Assembly (NCBI GenBank): GCA_951812335.1
Contig: OX638293.1
Span: forward strand, 514,501 to 578,500
Length of the DNA: 64,000 nt
Origin: Rhodothermales bacterium
Lineage (GTDB): Bacteria > Bacteroidota > Rhodothermia > Rhodothermales > VXPQ01
Reading direction: 5' to 3'
A model generated the notes under the pieces. That model was not told where the DNA came from. It ran no database searches and saw only the letters and a list, made by a program, of their open reading frames with translations. Below, in pieces: positions 27,064 through 37,281 of this stretch. The translations under genes and the position numbers were made by a program. How positions within the stretch are numbered: position 1 is the stretch's first letter; each line of letters opens with the position of its first letter.

Positions 27064-28106
27064 ACGGACATCGTTTTCGTACCGTCGCGGTCGTCGCGCT
27101 CCTCCTTCTGTCCGGCTGCCTTCCCTATTCCTGCCGGCGCCAGGAATCTACGGCGCTGACGCCCGCCGATTCCCTCTCCCGCGTGCTGGCCTCGTCGATC
27201 CCTGTGGACACGCTTGCGCGGGCATGGACGCGCCCCATCGGCGACGATCGCGGAGGCGCATATCCCCGGACCGTACGGTTTGGTCCCACCCAAACCGGCC
27301 TCATTTATCTGGGCGATGCGGAACAGGCGCTCGTGTTCGTCTTCGATCCGGCCGGGGCGCCAATCGACACCTTCGGCACGGCGGATATTCCCTACCTTGC
27401 CGGCGTACATGACGATACGGTGGCTGTTTTCGAACCGAAGGCGCCGGCCATGCACTTTTTCGCCCGCGGCGTGCCGATAGAAACCGTCCCGATACAGGAT
27501 GCGGAACGTTCGGAAACCGCGCTGGTGTACGGCGCCTTCGGGGGCCATCCCGGAAACCGCGCCATCTACTACAAGCGCGTCGACCCGGAGGCCGGGGGGT
27601 TCGTCGCCAAAATCGACCCATCCGGCCACACAACAACCCGCCAGCCTCTGCCTGGGCCACACTGGCGGCATGCAGGCATGCTCCGGTTTTGGGGCGATTC
27701 ACTCCTGAGCCTGTCCGGGTTTCGCCCTGTCGTGGACGTGATTGCGCAAGACGGGGTGCTCGACACGCTCGCGCTGCATGGTTTCGATTCACCGATGCTG
27801 GCTCGCAGCCGCTCCTGGATGCAGGGAGAAATCCACCAGGCGCCGCTGTTGACCCCTTCGGCGGCGGCGGAAAACGATCTGCTTTTCGTACTGAACCTGC
27901 GGGCCGGCTGGTTGCGCATCGACGCCTTCGACCGGACCGGGCGGCTCGTACACCGCCTGACGGAACCTGATCATGCCTGGGACGCCTCGTTCTTTCCACA
28001 AGACCTGGATGTCCGAAGTCGCGCGGACGGAAGCTATGTCATTGCTGTCGCAGTATCGAGCCCCGATCCGGAGCTTCGTCTGTACATTTGGCGGCCTTCT
28101 GGATGA
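27060..28106 (+). CDS. Predicted lipoprotein of unknown function, beta-propeller-like
   Basis: 348 residues. The N-terminus FRTVAVVALLLLSGCLP ends in a lipobox cysteine at about residue 20. The rest is a run of short beta-rich segments with VF-x-FD-x-x-G-x-x-ID-x-FGT and IDAFDRTGRLVHRL patterns that resemble NHL/6-bladed propeller proteins of Bacteroidota. I recognise no specific family. The ATGA overlap with the HtrA gene suggests coupled expression and possibly a shared envelope task. Confidence 0.7.
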   Translation: MNGHRFRTVAVVALLLLSGCLPYSCRRQESTALTPADSLSRVLASSIPVDTLARAWTRPIGDDRGGAYPRTVRFGPTQTGLIYLGDAEQALVFVFDPAGAPIDTFGTADIPYLAGVHDDTVAVFEPKAPAMHFFARGVPIETVPIQDAERSETALVYGAFGGHPGNRAIYYKRVDPEAGGFVAKIDPSGHTTTRQPLPGPHWRHAGMLRFWGDSLLSLSGFRPVVDVIAQDGVLDTLALHGFDSPMLARSRSWMQGEIHQAPLLTPSAAAENDLLFVLNLRAGWLRIDAFDRTGRLVHRLTEPDHAWDASFFPQDLDVRSRADGSYVIAVAVSSPDPELRLYIWRPSG

Positions 28107-28238
28107 CGCAATCCCGGTAAAGCCGGCGAATAAACCGGTTCTGAAGACGCTGCATCAACCACACACCGCTCGGCAGGAACTCCCGCGGACACACGACCGA
28201 CGGCGGGAGCCCTAACGGACCCCAACAGAACAAGAACG

Positions 28239-28982
28239 ATGACCAGGGACGCTACGATCGGAACGAAGGACCCGCGTGTACTTGTCATCATTCCGGCCTT
28301 CAATGAAGCTCGCGCCATCGGCCGCGTCATAAGGGACATTCCCGCCGGCCAGGTCGAAGAGATCATTGTCGTGAACAATGCGTCCACGGACGAAACGGAA
28401 CGCCATGCGCGGGCGGCGGGCGCCACCGTCCTGCGCGAGGATCGCAAGGGATATGGCTGGGCCTGTCTCCGGGGAATCGAATATGCCCGCAGCCGGCAAT
28501 CGGACATTATCGTATTTCTGGATGGAGACCACAGCGACTATCCCGGGGAAATGCCGCACCTGCTGGCGCCGATCCTGCGCGGCGAGGCCGATTTCGTGAT
28601 CGGCTCCCGCATGACGGGCGATCGGGAACCGGGGGCCATGCTGCCCCAGGCACTGATCGGCAATTATGTGGCCTGCTCCCTGATAAGGTGGATATGGGGC
28701 GTCCGGTTCACCGATCTCGGGCCGTTCCGCGCCATCCGGTTCGAGGCGCTGGAGAAACTCGCCATGCGGGACAAGACGTTCGGGTGGACCGTCGAAATGC
28801 AGATCAAGGCCGTGCGGGCCGGACTGCGCTGCCGGGAAACGCCCGTATCGTACCGGCGCCGGGTCGGCGTATCCAAGGTAACCGGTTCCGTCTCGGGAAC
28901 GATCAAAGCGTCAGTGAAAATACTCTGGACTATCGGGAAATTCGCTTTGAAAAGGGGCGGTAGACCCAAAAAGAACCTTTGA
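28239..28982 (+). CDS. Family 2 glycosyltransferase, polyprenyl-phosphate-hexose synthase type
   Basis: 247 residues, one GT-A domain: VLVIIPAFNEARAIGRVI, EEIIVVNNASTDET, the DxD-like FLDGDHSDYP, and ADFVIGSRMTGDREPGAM then FTDLGPFRAIR. This pattern is found in dolichol/undecaprenyl-phosphate glucose or mannose synthases and in carotenoid- or lipid-linked GT2 enzymes. No membrane domain is attached. The acceptor cannot be inferred from sequence. Confidence 0.85.
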   Translation: MTRDATIGTKDPRVLVIIPAFNEARAIGRVIRDIPAGQVEEIIVVNNASTDETERHARAAGATVLREDRKGYGWACLRGIEYARSRQSDIIVFLDGDHSDYPGEMPHLLAPILRGEADFVIGSRMTGDREPGAMLPQALIGNYVACSLIRWIWGVRFTDLGPFRAIRFEALEKLAMRDKTFGWTVEMQIKAVRAGLRCRETPVSYRRRVGVSKVTGSVSGTIKASVKILWTIGKFALKRGGRPKKNL

Positions 28983-29082
28983 GCAATCCCCTCGTTGCAC
29001 GGTACCTTGCCGGTTTGCATTTTTCGCACCGTTTCAAAATCTTGCCGGAGGATTCATTCCTCTCATCCGCCATACGTATCCC

Positions 29083-30024
29083 ATGACCTTGCACCCTATC
29101 TGGTTCAACGGCAAGCTGGTGCCGCACGAGGACGCCAAAGTGCATGTGCTGACTCATGCGCTGCACTACGGATCCTCCGTGTTCGAAGGCATTCGCTGCT
29201 ACGACACGGACGCCGGTCCGGGCGTTTTCCGGCTGCGGGAGCATATGCGGCGGATGGTCGAATCCGCACGGATTCACCGGATGGATATCCCGTACTCCAT
29301 CGACGAGTTGGTGGAAGCGGCGCTTGAGACGGTGCGCGAAAGCGGCATGCGGGAATGTTACATTCGCCCGCTGTCCTTCCGTGGAGAAGGGCCTATGGGC
29401 GTCAATCCGATGAACAACCCGGTCGAAACGATTATCGCCGTGTGGGAATGGGGTAAATACCTCGGTCCCGAGGCGCTCATCGAAGGAGTGGACGTCCATG
29501 TGTCTTCCTGGAACCGCATGGCGCCGAACACCTTTCCGGCACTTGCAAAAGCCGGGGGCAATTACCTGAACGCCTCGCTCGCAAAAATGGATGCGGTGCT
29601 GAACGGGTACGTAGAAGGCATCATGCTTTCATACGACGGGCACGTGGGAGAGGGCAGCGGCGAGAACCTGTTCCTTGTTCGCGACGGAAAAATCCTTACG
29701 ACACCCATGGCGCTGTCCATTCTTCCGGGCATTACGCGCGACACGGTCATAACACTGGCCAAAGAGCGCGGGTACGAGATCGTGGAAACGCGCATCCCCC
29801 GGGAGGCGCTCTACATCGCCGACGAGCTTTTCTTTACAGGTACGGCAGCCGAGGTAACGCCGATACGCACGGTCGATAAGCACCGGATCGGAAGCGGACG
29901 GCGGGGACCTGTCACCGAAGAACTGCAGGAAGCGTTCTTCGACGTCGTTAAAAAGGGGAACGACCCGCACGGGTGGCTCTCGTTCGTGAACCGCACGTTC
30001 AACGAAGTGGCGGAAATCAACTGA
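29083..30024 (+). CDS. ilvE: Branched-chain amino acid aminotransferase
   Basis: 313 residues, fold-type IV PLP enzyme. HALHYGSSVFEGIRCYDTDAGPGVFRLREHM is the family opening, KAGGNYLNASLAKM contains the region of the PLP lysine motif, and ELFFTGTAAEVTPIRTVD is the phosphate-binding loop. It catalyses the last step of Leu/Ile/Val synthesis and the first step of their breakdown. Confidence 0.96.
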   Translation: MTLHPIWFNGKLVPHEDAKVHVLTHALHYGSSVFEGIRCYDTDAGPGVFRLREHMRRMVESARIHRMDIPYSIDELVEAALETVRESGMRECYIRPLSFRGEGPMGVNPMNNPVETIIAVWEWGKYLGPEALIEGVDVHVSSWNRMAPNTFPALAKAGGNYLNASLAKMDAVLNGYVEGIMLSYDGHVGEGSGENLFLVRDGKILTTPMALSILPGITRDTVITLAKERGYEIVETRIPREALYIADELFFTGTAAEVTPIRTVDKHRIGSGRRGPVTEELQEAFFDVVKKGNDPHGWLSFVNRTFNEVAEIN

Positions 30025-30029
30025 AACCG

Positions 30030-30806
30030 TCACTCTGCGATCCGGCCCGGATCGCCCCCTTCAGGCTGCCCGGCTATCTCGGCAGCGGCGTCCCCCGAAG
30101 ACTGGTCTTCGCCGCCATGGGCCAGATACCGGTCCATGCCCCAGTGCGCCAGATAAATGATCGGCGTAATCACGACGGCGATGATAAACTTGTAGGCGTA
30201 ATTGAACAGCGTAATCGCCAGAATGTCCTGAAACCTGAGCTGTCCCCAGAAGGCGACGCCCAGCACTACAAAGGTGTCGATGAACTGGGAGCCGAACGTG
30301 GAGCCGGTGGCGCGCAGCCACAACATGCGCCCGGCGGTAAGTTTGCGCAGCCTATGGAAGAGATGGATATCTACGAGCTGTCCAATCAGATAGGCGGTCA
30401 TGCTGCCGAAAATAATCCGTCCCGTGGTGCCGAAAACGGTCGTGAACGCCTCGTCGGAGATAGGCGAAGAAGGAGCTGTCGGCACGGCCATAGCCACCTG
30501 CAACAACGCAAACTCGAACCCGATCATGACCATGCCCACGAACGTCACGAAGCGAATACCCTTCTTGCCGTAGTACTCGTTGATCAGGTCCGTCACGATA
30601 AACGTGACGGGAAAGGCGATCACCCCGGCGGTCATAATCACTTCATTGAACGTGACCCCGAAAAGGACAATGCCCCGGGGGAGTTCGAATGCCGTGAAGA
30701 ATTTGCCCGCTGTCGCTTCGGCCACCACCAGGGCCGTGAGGAACACAGCGGCGCAAAAGACGAACAGCTTTTGCGGACGGGTAAGTTCGTAGGCCTTGCG
30801 CAGCAT
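30030..30806 (-). CDS. Queuosine precursor transporter (YhhQ/VUT family)
   Basis: 258 residues with six or seven hydrophobic spans. The signature FPVTFIVTDLINEYYGKKGIRFVTFVG and the later WLRATGSTFGSQFIDTFVVLG are typical of YhhQ. The family imports queuosine precursors (preQ0/preQ1 or queuine) for tRNA modification. It converges with ilvE, with five bases between the stops. Confidence 0.92.
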   Translation of the reverse strand: MLRKAYELTRPQKLFVFCAAVFLTALVVAEATAGKFFTAFELPRGIVLFGVTFNEVIMTAGVIAFPVTFIVTDLINEYYGKKGIRFVTFVGMVMIGFEFALLQVAMAVPTAPSSPISDEAFTTVFGTTGRIIFGSMTAYLIGQLVDIHLFHRLRKLTAGRMLWLRATGSTFGSQFIDTFVVLGVAFWGQLRFQDILAITLFNYAYKFIIAVVITPIIYLAHWGMDRYLAHGGEDQSSGDAAAEIAGQPEGGDPGRIAE

Positions 30807-30833
30807 GCTATGTCTCTGTTCGGCAACCGGGAA

Positions 30834-30879
30834 CGCGTAAAAGTAACGTGCTGAGCGAAGTGGTTTCGATCAGGGTATT
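30834..30879. repeat. Solo end of the dispersed repeat family
   Basis: CGTGCTGAGCGAAGTGGTTT followed by CGATCAGGGTATTC resembles the right end of the repeat blocks near ruvB. It lies between the transporter start and the stop codon of the histidine kinase, which it abuts. Confidence 0.55.
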
Positions 30880-31917
30880 CTAAACGGCTTCGGCGGAAAC
30901 CGGCCGCTCCACCGCAGGCAGCAAAAACGAAAACGTCGTGCCGGAACCGGGCGTACTCTGTATGTCGAGCGTGGCCCCGTGCGCCCCGAGAATATGCTTG
31001 ACAATGGACAAGCCCAGGCCGGTCCCTCCCTGCGCGCGCGACCGGCTCTTGTCCACCCGGAAGAAACGCTCCGTCACCCGGGGGACATCTTCCTCAAGCA
31101 TGCCGATGCCGTTGTCTTCCACGGATACGCGCACAAACTCCTCCGATCGGCGGGCAGCAATCTCTACATAGCCGCCGTTATTGTTGTACTTGATGGCATT
31201 ATCGACCAGATTCACGAGCACCTGCCGGAGTTGATCGCGATCCGCGTCCACCCACTCCGCTCCGGGACCGATCTGGCTGCGCAAGCGAATGTTCTTTTTC
31301 CGGGCCGCGTGTTCGAGCGATTCCTTGACCTCGTCGAAAATCTGTCCGGCGAAAAACGGCTCGCGGTCCAGTTGGAACGCCCCGGTTTCAAGGCGCGAGA
31401 TTTCCCCAAGGTCTTTTGCGAGCGTATTCAACCGGAACGCATGATGCAGAATTTTCTGCACGAATCCGTGATTGACCTCCGGGTCGTGCAGGGCGCCGTT
31501 CAGCAGCGTTTCGGCAAACCCCTGGATAGCGAACACCGGGGTTTTTATTTCGTGGGAAACATCGCCTACATATTCCCGCCGGTAACTGTCCGCCCTGCTC
31601 AGATCGGCGATGTGACTTCTGACGGCGTGCCGGGTCTGATCCCCCCGGCGGATAAGCTGATCTATTTCGTCCCCGCTATTGTCGATCGGCGCTTCCGCGT
31701 AGCCTTGTTCTCGGCGGATCGCGCTCAACGCATCGTACACACTCTGCAGTCGTTGCGTAATCAGGCGATGCATGACGAAGTACATTGCAAGGCCGACCGC
31801 GACAGCAACGCATACGGGCCACACATACGATATGCGCGTAATCAGCGCAACCAGCAGGCAAGCTCCTCCCGCCAGAAGCGCTGCGGTCAACGCCGTCTTC
31901 GTCGCGATACGATGCAT
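30880..31917 (-). CDS. Membrane sensor histidine kinase, PhoR-like
   Basis: 345 residues. Two N-terminal spans within residues 8-50, a linker, then HisKA with H122 in YVGDVSHEIKTPVFAIQGF, and an HATPase domain with DNAIKYNNNGG (N box), VEDNGIGM (G1), FRVDKSRSRAQGGTGLGLSIV (F/G2). No PAS domain or large sensor loop, so the signal is probably read at or in the membrane. It lies downstream of its regulator, separated by a 61-base gap that holds a dispersed-repeat end. Confidence 0.94.
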   Translation of the reverse strand: MHRIATKTALTAALLAGGACLLVALITRISYVWPVCVAVAVGLAMYFVMHRLITQRLQSVYDALSAIRREQGYAEAPIDNSGDEIDQLIRRGDQTRHAVRSHIADLSRADSYRREYVGDVSHEIKTPVFAIQGFAETLLNGALHDPEVNHGFVQKILHHAFRLNTLAKDLGEISRLETGAFQLDREPFFAGQIFDEVKESLEHAARKKNIRLRSQIGPGAEWVDADRDQLRQVLVNLVDNAIKYNNNGGYVEIAARRSEEFVRVSVEDNGIGMLEEDVPRVTERFFRVDKSRSRAQGGTGLGLSIVKHILGAHGATLDIQSTPGSGTTFSFLLPAVERPVSAEAV

Positions 31918-31935
31918 CAGTACGCTTTCATGTCG

Positions 31936-31989
31936 TTCTTTGCGCGTGAAAGTGAAGCGCTGATCAAAGTGAAGTTAATCAGAGCATCC
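31936..31989. repeat. Repeat-family end overlapping the 3' end of the phoB-like gene
   Basis: The stretch GCGCGTGAAAGTGAAGCGCT to CAGAGCATCC closely matches the end at 49492-49545. Its last bases (minus strand AGG ATG CTC TGA) encode the final Arg-Met-Leu and stop of the response regulator. Confidence 0.75.
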
Positions 31990-32674
31990 TTAATTTGTAC
32001 CCCACGCCGGTTACGGTTTCAATGAGTCCGTTGCCGAGCTTTTCACGAATCTTGCGTACATGTACGTCTACCGTGCGATCGATCACATACACATCGTGCC
32101 CCCAGACAGCATCGAGTAAATCCTGCCGGCGAAACACTTTGCCGGGATTTGAAGCCAGAAAATAAAGGAGCTCGAATTCTTTCCTCGGCATCCGTATTTC
32201 CTCGTCCTTATGCACCACGAGATAGCGGTCGCGGTTGACCTCGAGCGCGCCCAGATGCAAAATGTCCGGGGGATTCTGCGTACGTCCCGTACTCCGGAGT
32301 AGCGCATTGACCTGACTGATGAGCACCGGTACCGAAACGGGCTTGCCTATGTATACATCCGCCCCCACATCCAGCCCCTCGATGTAATCCTGATCTTCGG
32401 TGCGGGCCGTCAGCATGATGACTGGTTTCCCGCGCAGGTTCGCATCCTGGCGAATTCCTTGACACACCTCGATGCCGTCCATCTCCGGCATCATGATATC
32501 GAGCACGATGAGGTCCGGGTCGCTTTGCTGCGCACGTCGCAGCCCCTCGGCTCCATCAAGCGCCGTCATGGTTCGAAAACCTTCCTTCTCGAAATTGTAC
32601 TTCAGAAGATCCAGCAGATCCTGTTCGTCGTCCACGATCAGGATCGTCCGGCCTTTCGCCAAATTGCCGGTCAT
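31979..32674 (-). CDS. OmpR/PhoB-family response regulator
   Basis: 231 residues from ATG 32674. Receiver domain with phospho-acceptor D59 in LIVLDIMMPEMDG and Lys in VIMLTAR...IGKP; C-terminal winged helix with MPRKEFELLYFLASNPGKVFRRQDLLDAVWG then VDVHVRKIREKLG and TVTGVGYKL. It pairs with the kinase downstream. The last three residues and the stop derive from a dispersed-repeat end, so the C-terminus differs from the usual GVGYRF/Y-x ending. The start overlaps the stop of a 44-codon ORF (ATGA). Confidence 0.95.
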   Translation of the reverse strand: MTGNLAKGRTILIVDDEQDLLDLLKYNFEKEGFRTMTALDGAEGLRRAQQSDPDLIVLDIMMPEMDGIEVCQGIRQDANLRGKPVIMLTARTEDQDYIEGLDVGADVYIGKPVSVPVLISQVNALLRSTGRTQNPPDILHLGALEVNRDRYLVVHKDEEIRMPRKEFELLYFLASNPGKVFRRQDLLDAVWGHDVYVIDRTVDVHVRKIREKLGNGLIETVTGVGYKLRML

Positions 32675-32805
32675 AGGTTTTCGCCGCCCCGAACGGCTTT
32701 CATGCACTGGCGAATGAGCTGCGGGCTGCCGGCAGAGATTTGCGCGGCGACCGCCAAATGAAGATACTTCGTGCACAGGCTATCGACAAGATATCGGGAA
32801 AGCAT
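32671..32805 (-). CDS. Small 44-residue ORF between gcvP and the response regulator
   Basis: MLSRYLVDSLCTKYLHLAVA then AQISAGSPQLIRQCMKAVRGGENL. The ATG is one base after the gcvP stop (TGATATG) and the TGA overlaps the regulator ATG (ATGA), so the ORF exactly fills the gap and would couple translation of both genes. No family recognised; two cysteines and an amphipathic helix are visible. It could be a real small protein or a coupling ORF. Confidence 0.5.
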   Translation of the reverse strand: MLSRYLVDSLCTKYLHLAVAAQISAGSPQLIRQCMKAVRGGENL

Positions 32806-32806
32806 A

Positions 32807-35692
<2,886 letters not shown>

Positions 35693-35749
35693 GGTTGATT
35701 GAAACAGGTATACGGGGCGTGTATGTGTTGCCGCTGTACAGGGCAAGCG

Positions 35750-36562
35750 CTACTCGTTCGGCGATTCGCGATGCAATCGGTCGAGCGCTTGGGCGGCGGC
35801 TTTCTGTTCGGCCTTTTTCTTGCTTTGCGCCTGGCCGCGGCCATACGCTTCGTCGCGCAGGATAACGTCGATCGTAAATACCCTTGCGTGCGGCGGGCCC
35901 TCTTCGCGCACAACACGGTAATGAAGCTGGGGCCATCCGAGCGCCTGCACATATTCCAGGAGCAGGCTTTTGTAATTGTCCCGAACATGCGCAAGATCGT
36001 TCAGATCGAGTCGAGCAAGCATCCTGGTCCGGACGAACATACGGGCCGCTTCTTCTCCCATATCGAGGTACAGAGCTCCGATGACGGCTTCAAGAGCGTC
36101 GGCCAGAATAGCCGCGCTGTCACGGCCCCCGTCCCGGCACATGGCGTCACTCATCAGAATCATTTCCCCGAGCCCCAGTTCGGAGGCAAACTTCGCCAGG
36201 GACTGGCCGTTGACGATCTGCGCCCGCAAGCGCGTCAGGAAACCCTCGTCGCCGTCCGGAAAATGACGATAAAGATGTTCCGCCGTAACGAAATCAAGCA
36301 CGGCATCCCCCAGAAATTCGAGCCGCTCGTTGGAAGCCGTATGCCCCTCTTCGGCTGTGTCGGAAAGCGAGGAGCGGTGTCGAAGCGCTTGCTCGTAGAT
36401 TTCGATCCTGCGGACGGGCATCCCGACCAGTTTCTCTATTTCATGGCGCAACGCGCGTGGTCTTGCCGCAGCCTGTTTTTCAGCCGCTTTCCTGGCGTGC
36501 GCACCAGATGCACCCCGGAAGCGCCGGAAAAAAGCAAAAAGACCTTTGGGAGAGGAGGTCAA
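35750..36562 (-). CDS. rnc: Ribonuclease III
   Basis: About 270 residues. The signature NERLEFLGDAVLDFVTAEHL and the second acidic cluster DALEAVIGALYLDMG give the four metal-binding acidic residues; a dsRNA-binding domain follows (NYKSLLLEYVQALGWPQLHYRVV to SKKKAEQKAAAQALDRL). An N-terminal basic extension of about 45 residues (FAFFRRFRGASGAHARKAAEK) resembles that of Bacteroidota enzymes. The only start in range is a TTG at 36562, so the true N-terminus is uncertain. RNase III processes rRNA precursors and structured mRNAs. Confidence 0.95.
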   Translation of the reverse strand: MTSSPKGLFAFFRRFRGASGAHARKAAEKQAAARPRALRHEIEKLVGMPVRRIEIYEQALRHRSSLSDTAEEGHTASNERLEFLGDAVLDFVTAEHLYRHFPDGDEGFLTRLRAQIVNGQSLAKFASELGLGEMILMSDAMCRDGGRDSAAILADALEAVIGALYLDMGEEAARMFVRTRMLARLDLNDLAHVRDNYKSLLLEYVQALGWPQLHYRVVREEGPPHARVFTIDVILRDEAYGRGQAQSKKKAEQKAAAQALDRLHRESPNE

Positions 36563-36924
36563 GACGCAAAAGATGCTAAAGGGTCCTTGTTACCCGGTCT
36601 ATACGTACCGTGTCAGTTGGCCAAGCACCTCGATAATCGGTTGTGCAAACCTCATGCTACGTCGCACAGCGCTTCGAAAAAAGATTCCCTTATGGAGAAT
36701 GGGTGTATTTGTTGCCTGCGGACCGCCGGGCCGGGCTGGTTTACCCTGTCGAAACATCCTGAAAAATCCCATCCAGCTGCTCGCAAAATACGCCAGAAAA
36801 AAGACATACCGAATTCTTGTACTTTCGTACGATCAGGGGATGTTTGGTTCCTCTCGTTGCTTCTTCGCGGATTCTTCGTTTGCGATGGTATACGCCGCCT
36901 TGCTATGCTGTGCACGTTCTTTGG
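36563..36924. other. Intergenic region between rnc and the riboswitch
   Basis: About 360 bases with no ORF, RNA or repeat I recognise. It should hold the rnc promoter on one side and the promoter of the riboswitch transcript on the other. Confidence 0.5.
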
Positions 36925-37150
36925 TATACGCTTGTCAGGTTCCATGCCCCCGATTCGTCGGGTAAGGATTGGATAACAGGGAATCCGGTGCGCGCCGCAG
37001 GCGCTACTCCGGAGCTGTACCCGCAACTGTAAGCTGCGCAGATATACCGGTCATGACGCACCGCGCCACTGTTCCTGGAATGGGAAGGCAAGGTGTCGAA
37101 CCGGGAGTCGTAGTGCGCGGCAAGCCAGGAGACCTGCCTGCAAGCTATCT
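36925..37150 (+). promoter_or_regulatory. Cobalamin (B12) riboswitch
   Basis: The aptamer core is clear: GGGAATCCGGTG (36980-36991), CGGAGCTGTACCCGCAACTG (from 37010), GGGAAGGC (37082-37089) and the B12 box GCCAGGAGACCTGCC (37124-37138), in the canonical order and spacing. It precedes a TonB receptor gene, the most common target, and would lower receptor synthesis when adenosylcobalamin or a relative is abundant. Confidence 0.93.
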
Positions 37151-37245
37151 GCCGCAAACCTTCGGGAATCAGAGGTTCGTGTGGTGGTCTTTTTGCCCGT
37201 CTGCCCGGTCTCTGCCGAGCGATCGTTGCCTTCTCGGGTCGAGCT

Positions 37246-37281
37246 CATCCCGATCCTCATAAAACTTCGGGATGTTTTATG
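37246..37281 (+). promoter_or_regulatory. Two mutually exclusive hairpins over the receptor start, likely expression platform
   Basis: CATCCCGA (37246-37253) pairs perfectly with TCGGGATG (37267-37274), which covers the only SD-like GGGA. CATAAAAC (37258-37265) pairs perfectly with GTTTTATG (37274-37281), which contains the start codon. Each stem uses the other's loop. This suggests translational control coupled to the B12 aptamer. Confidence 0.6.
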
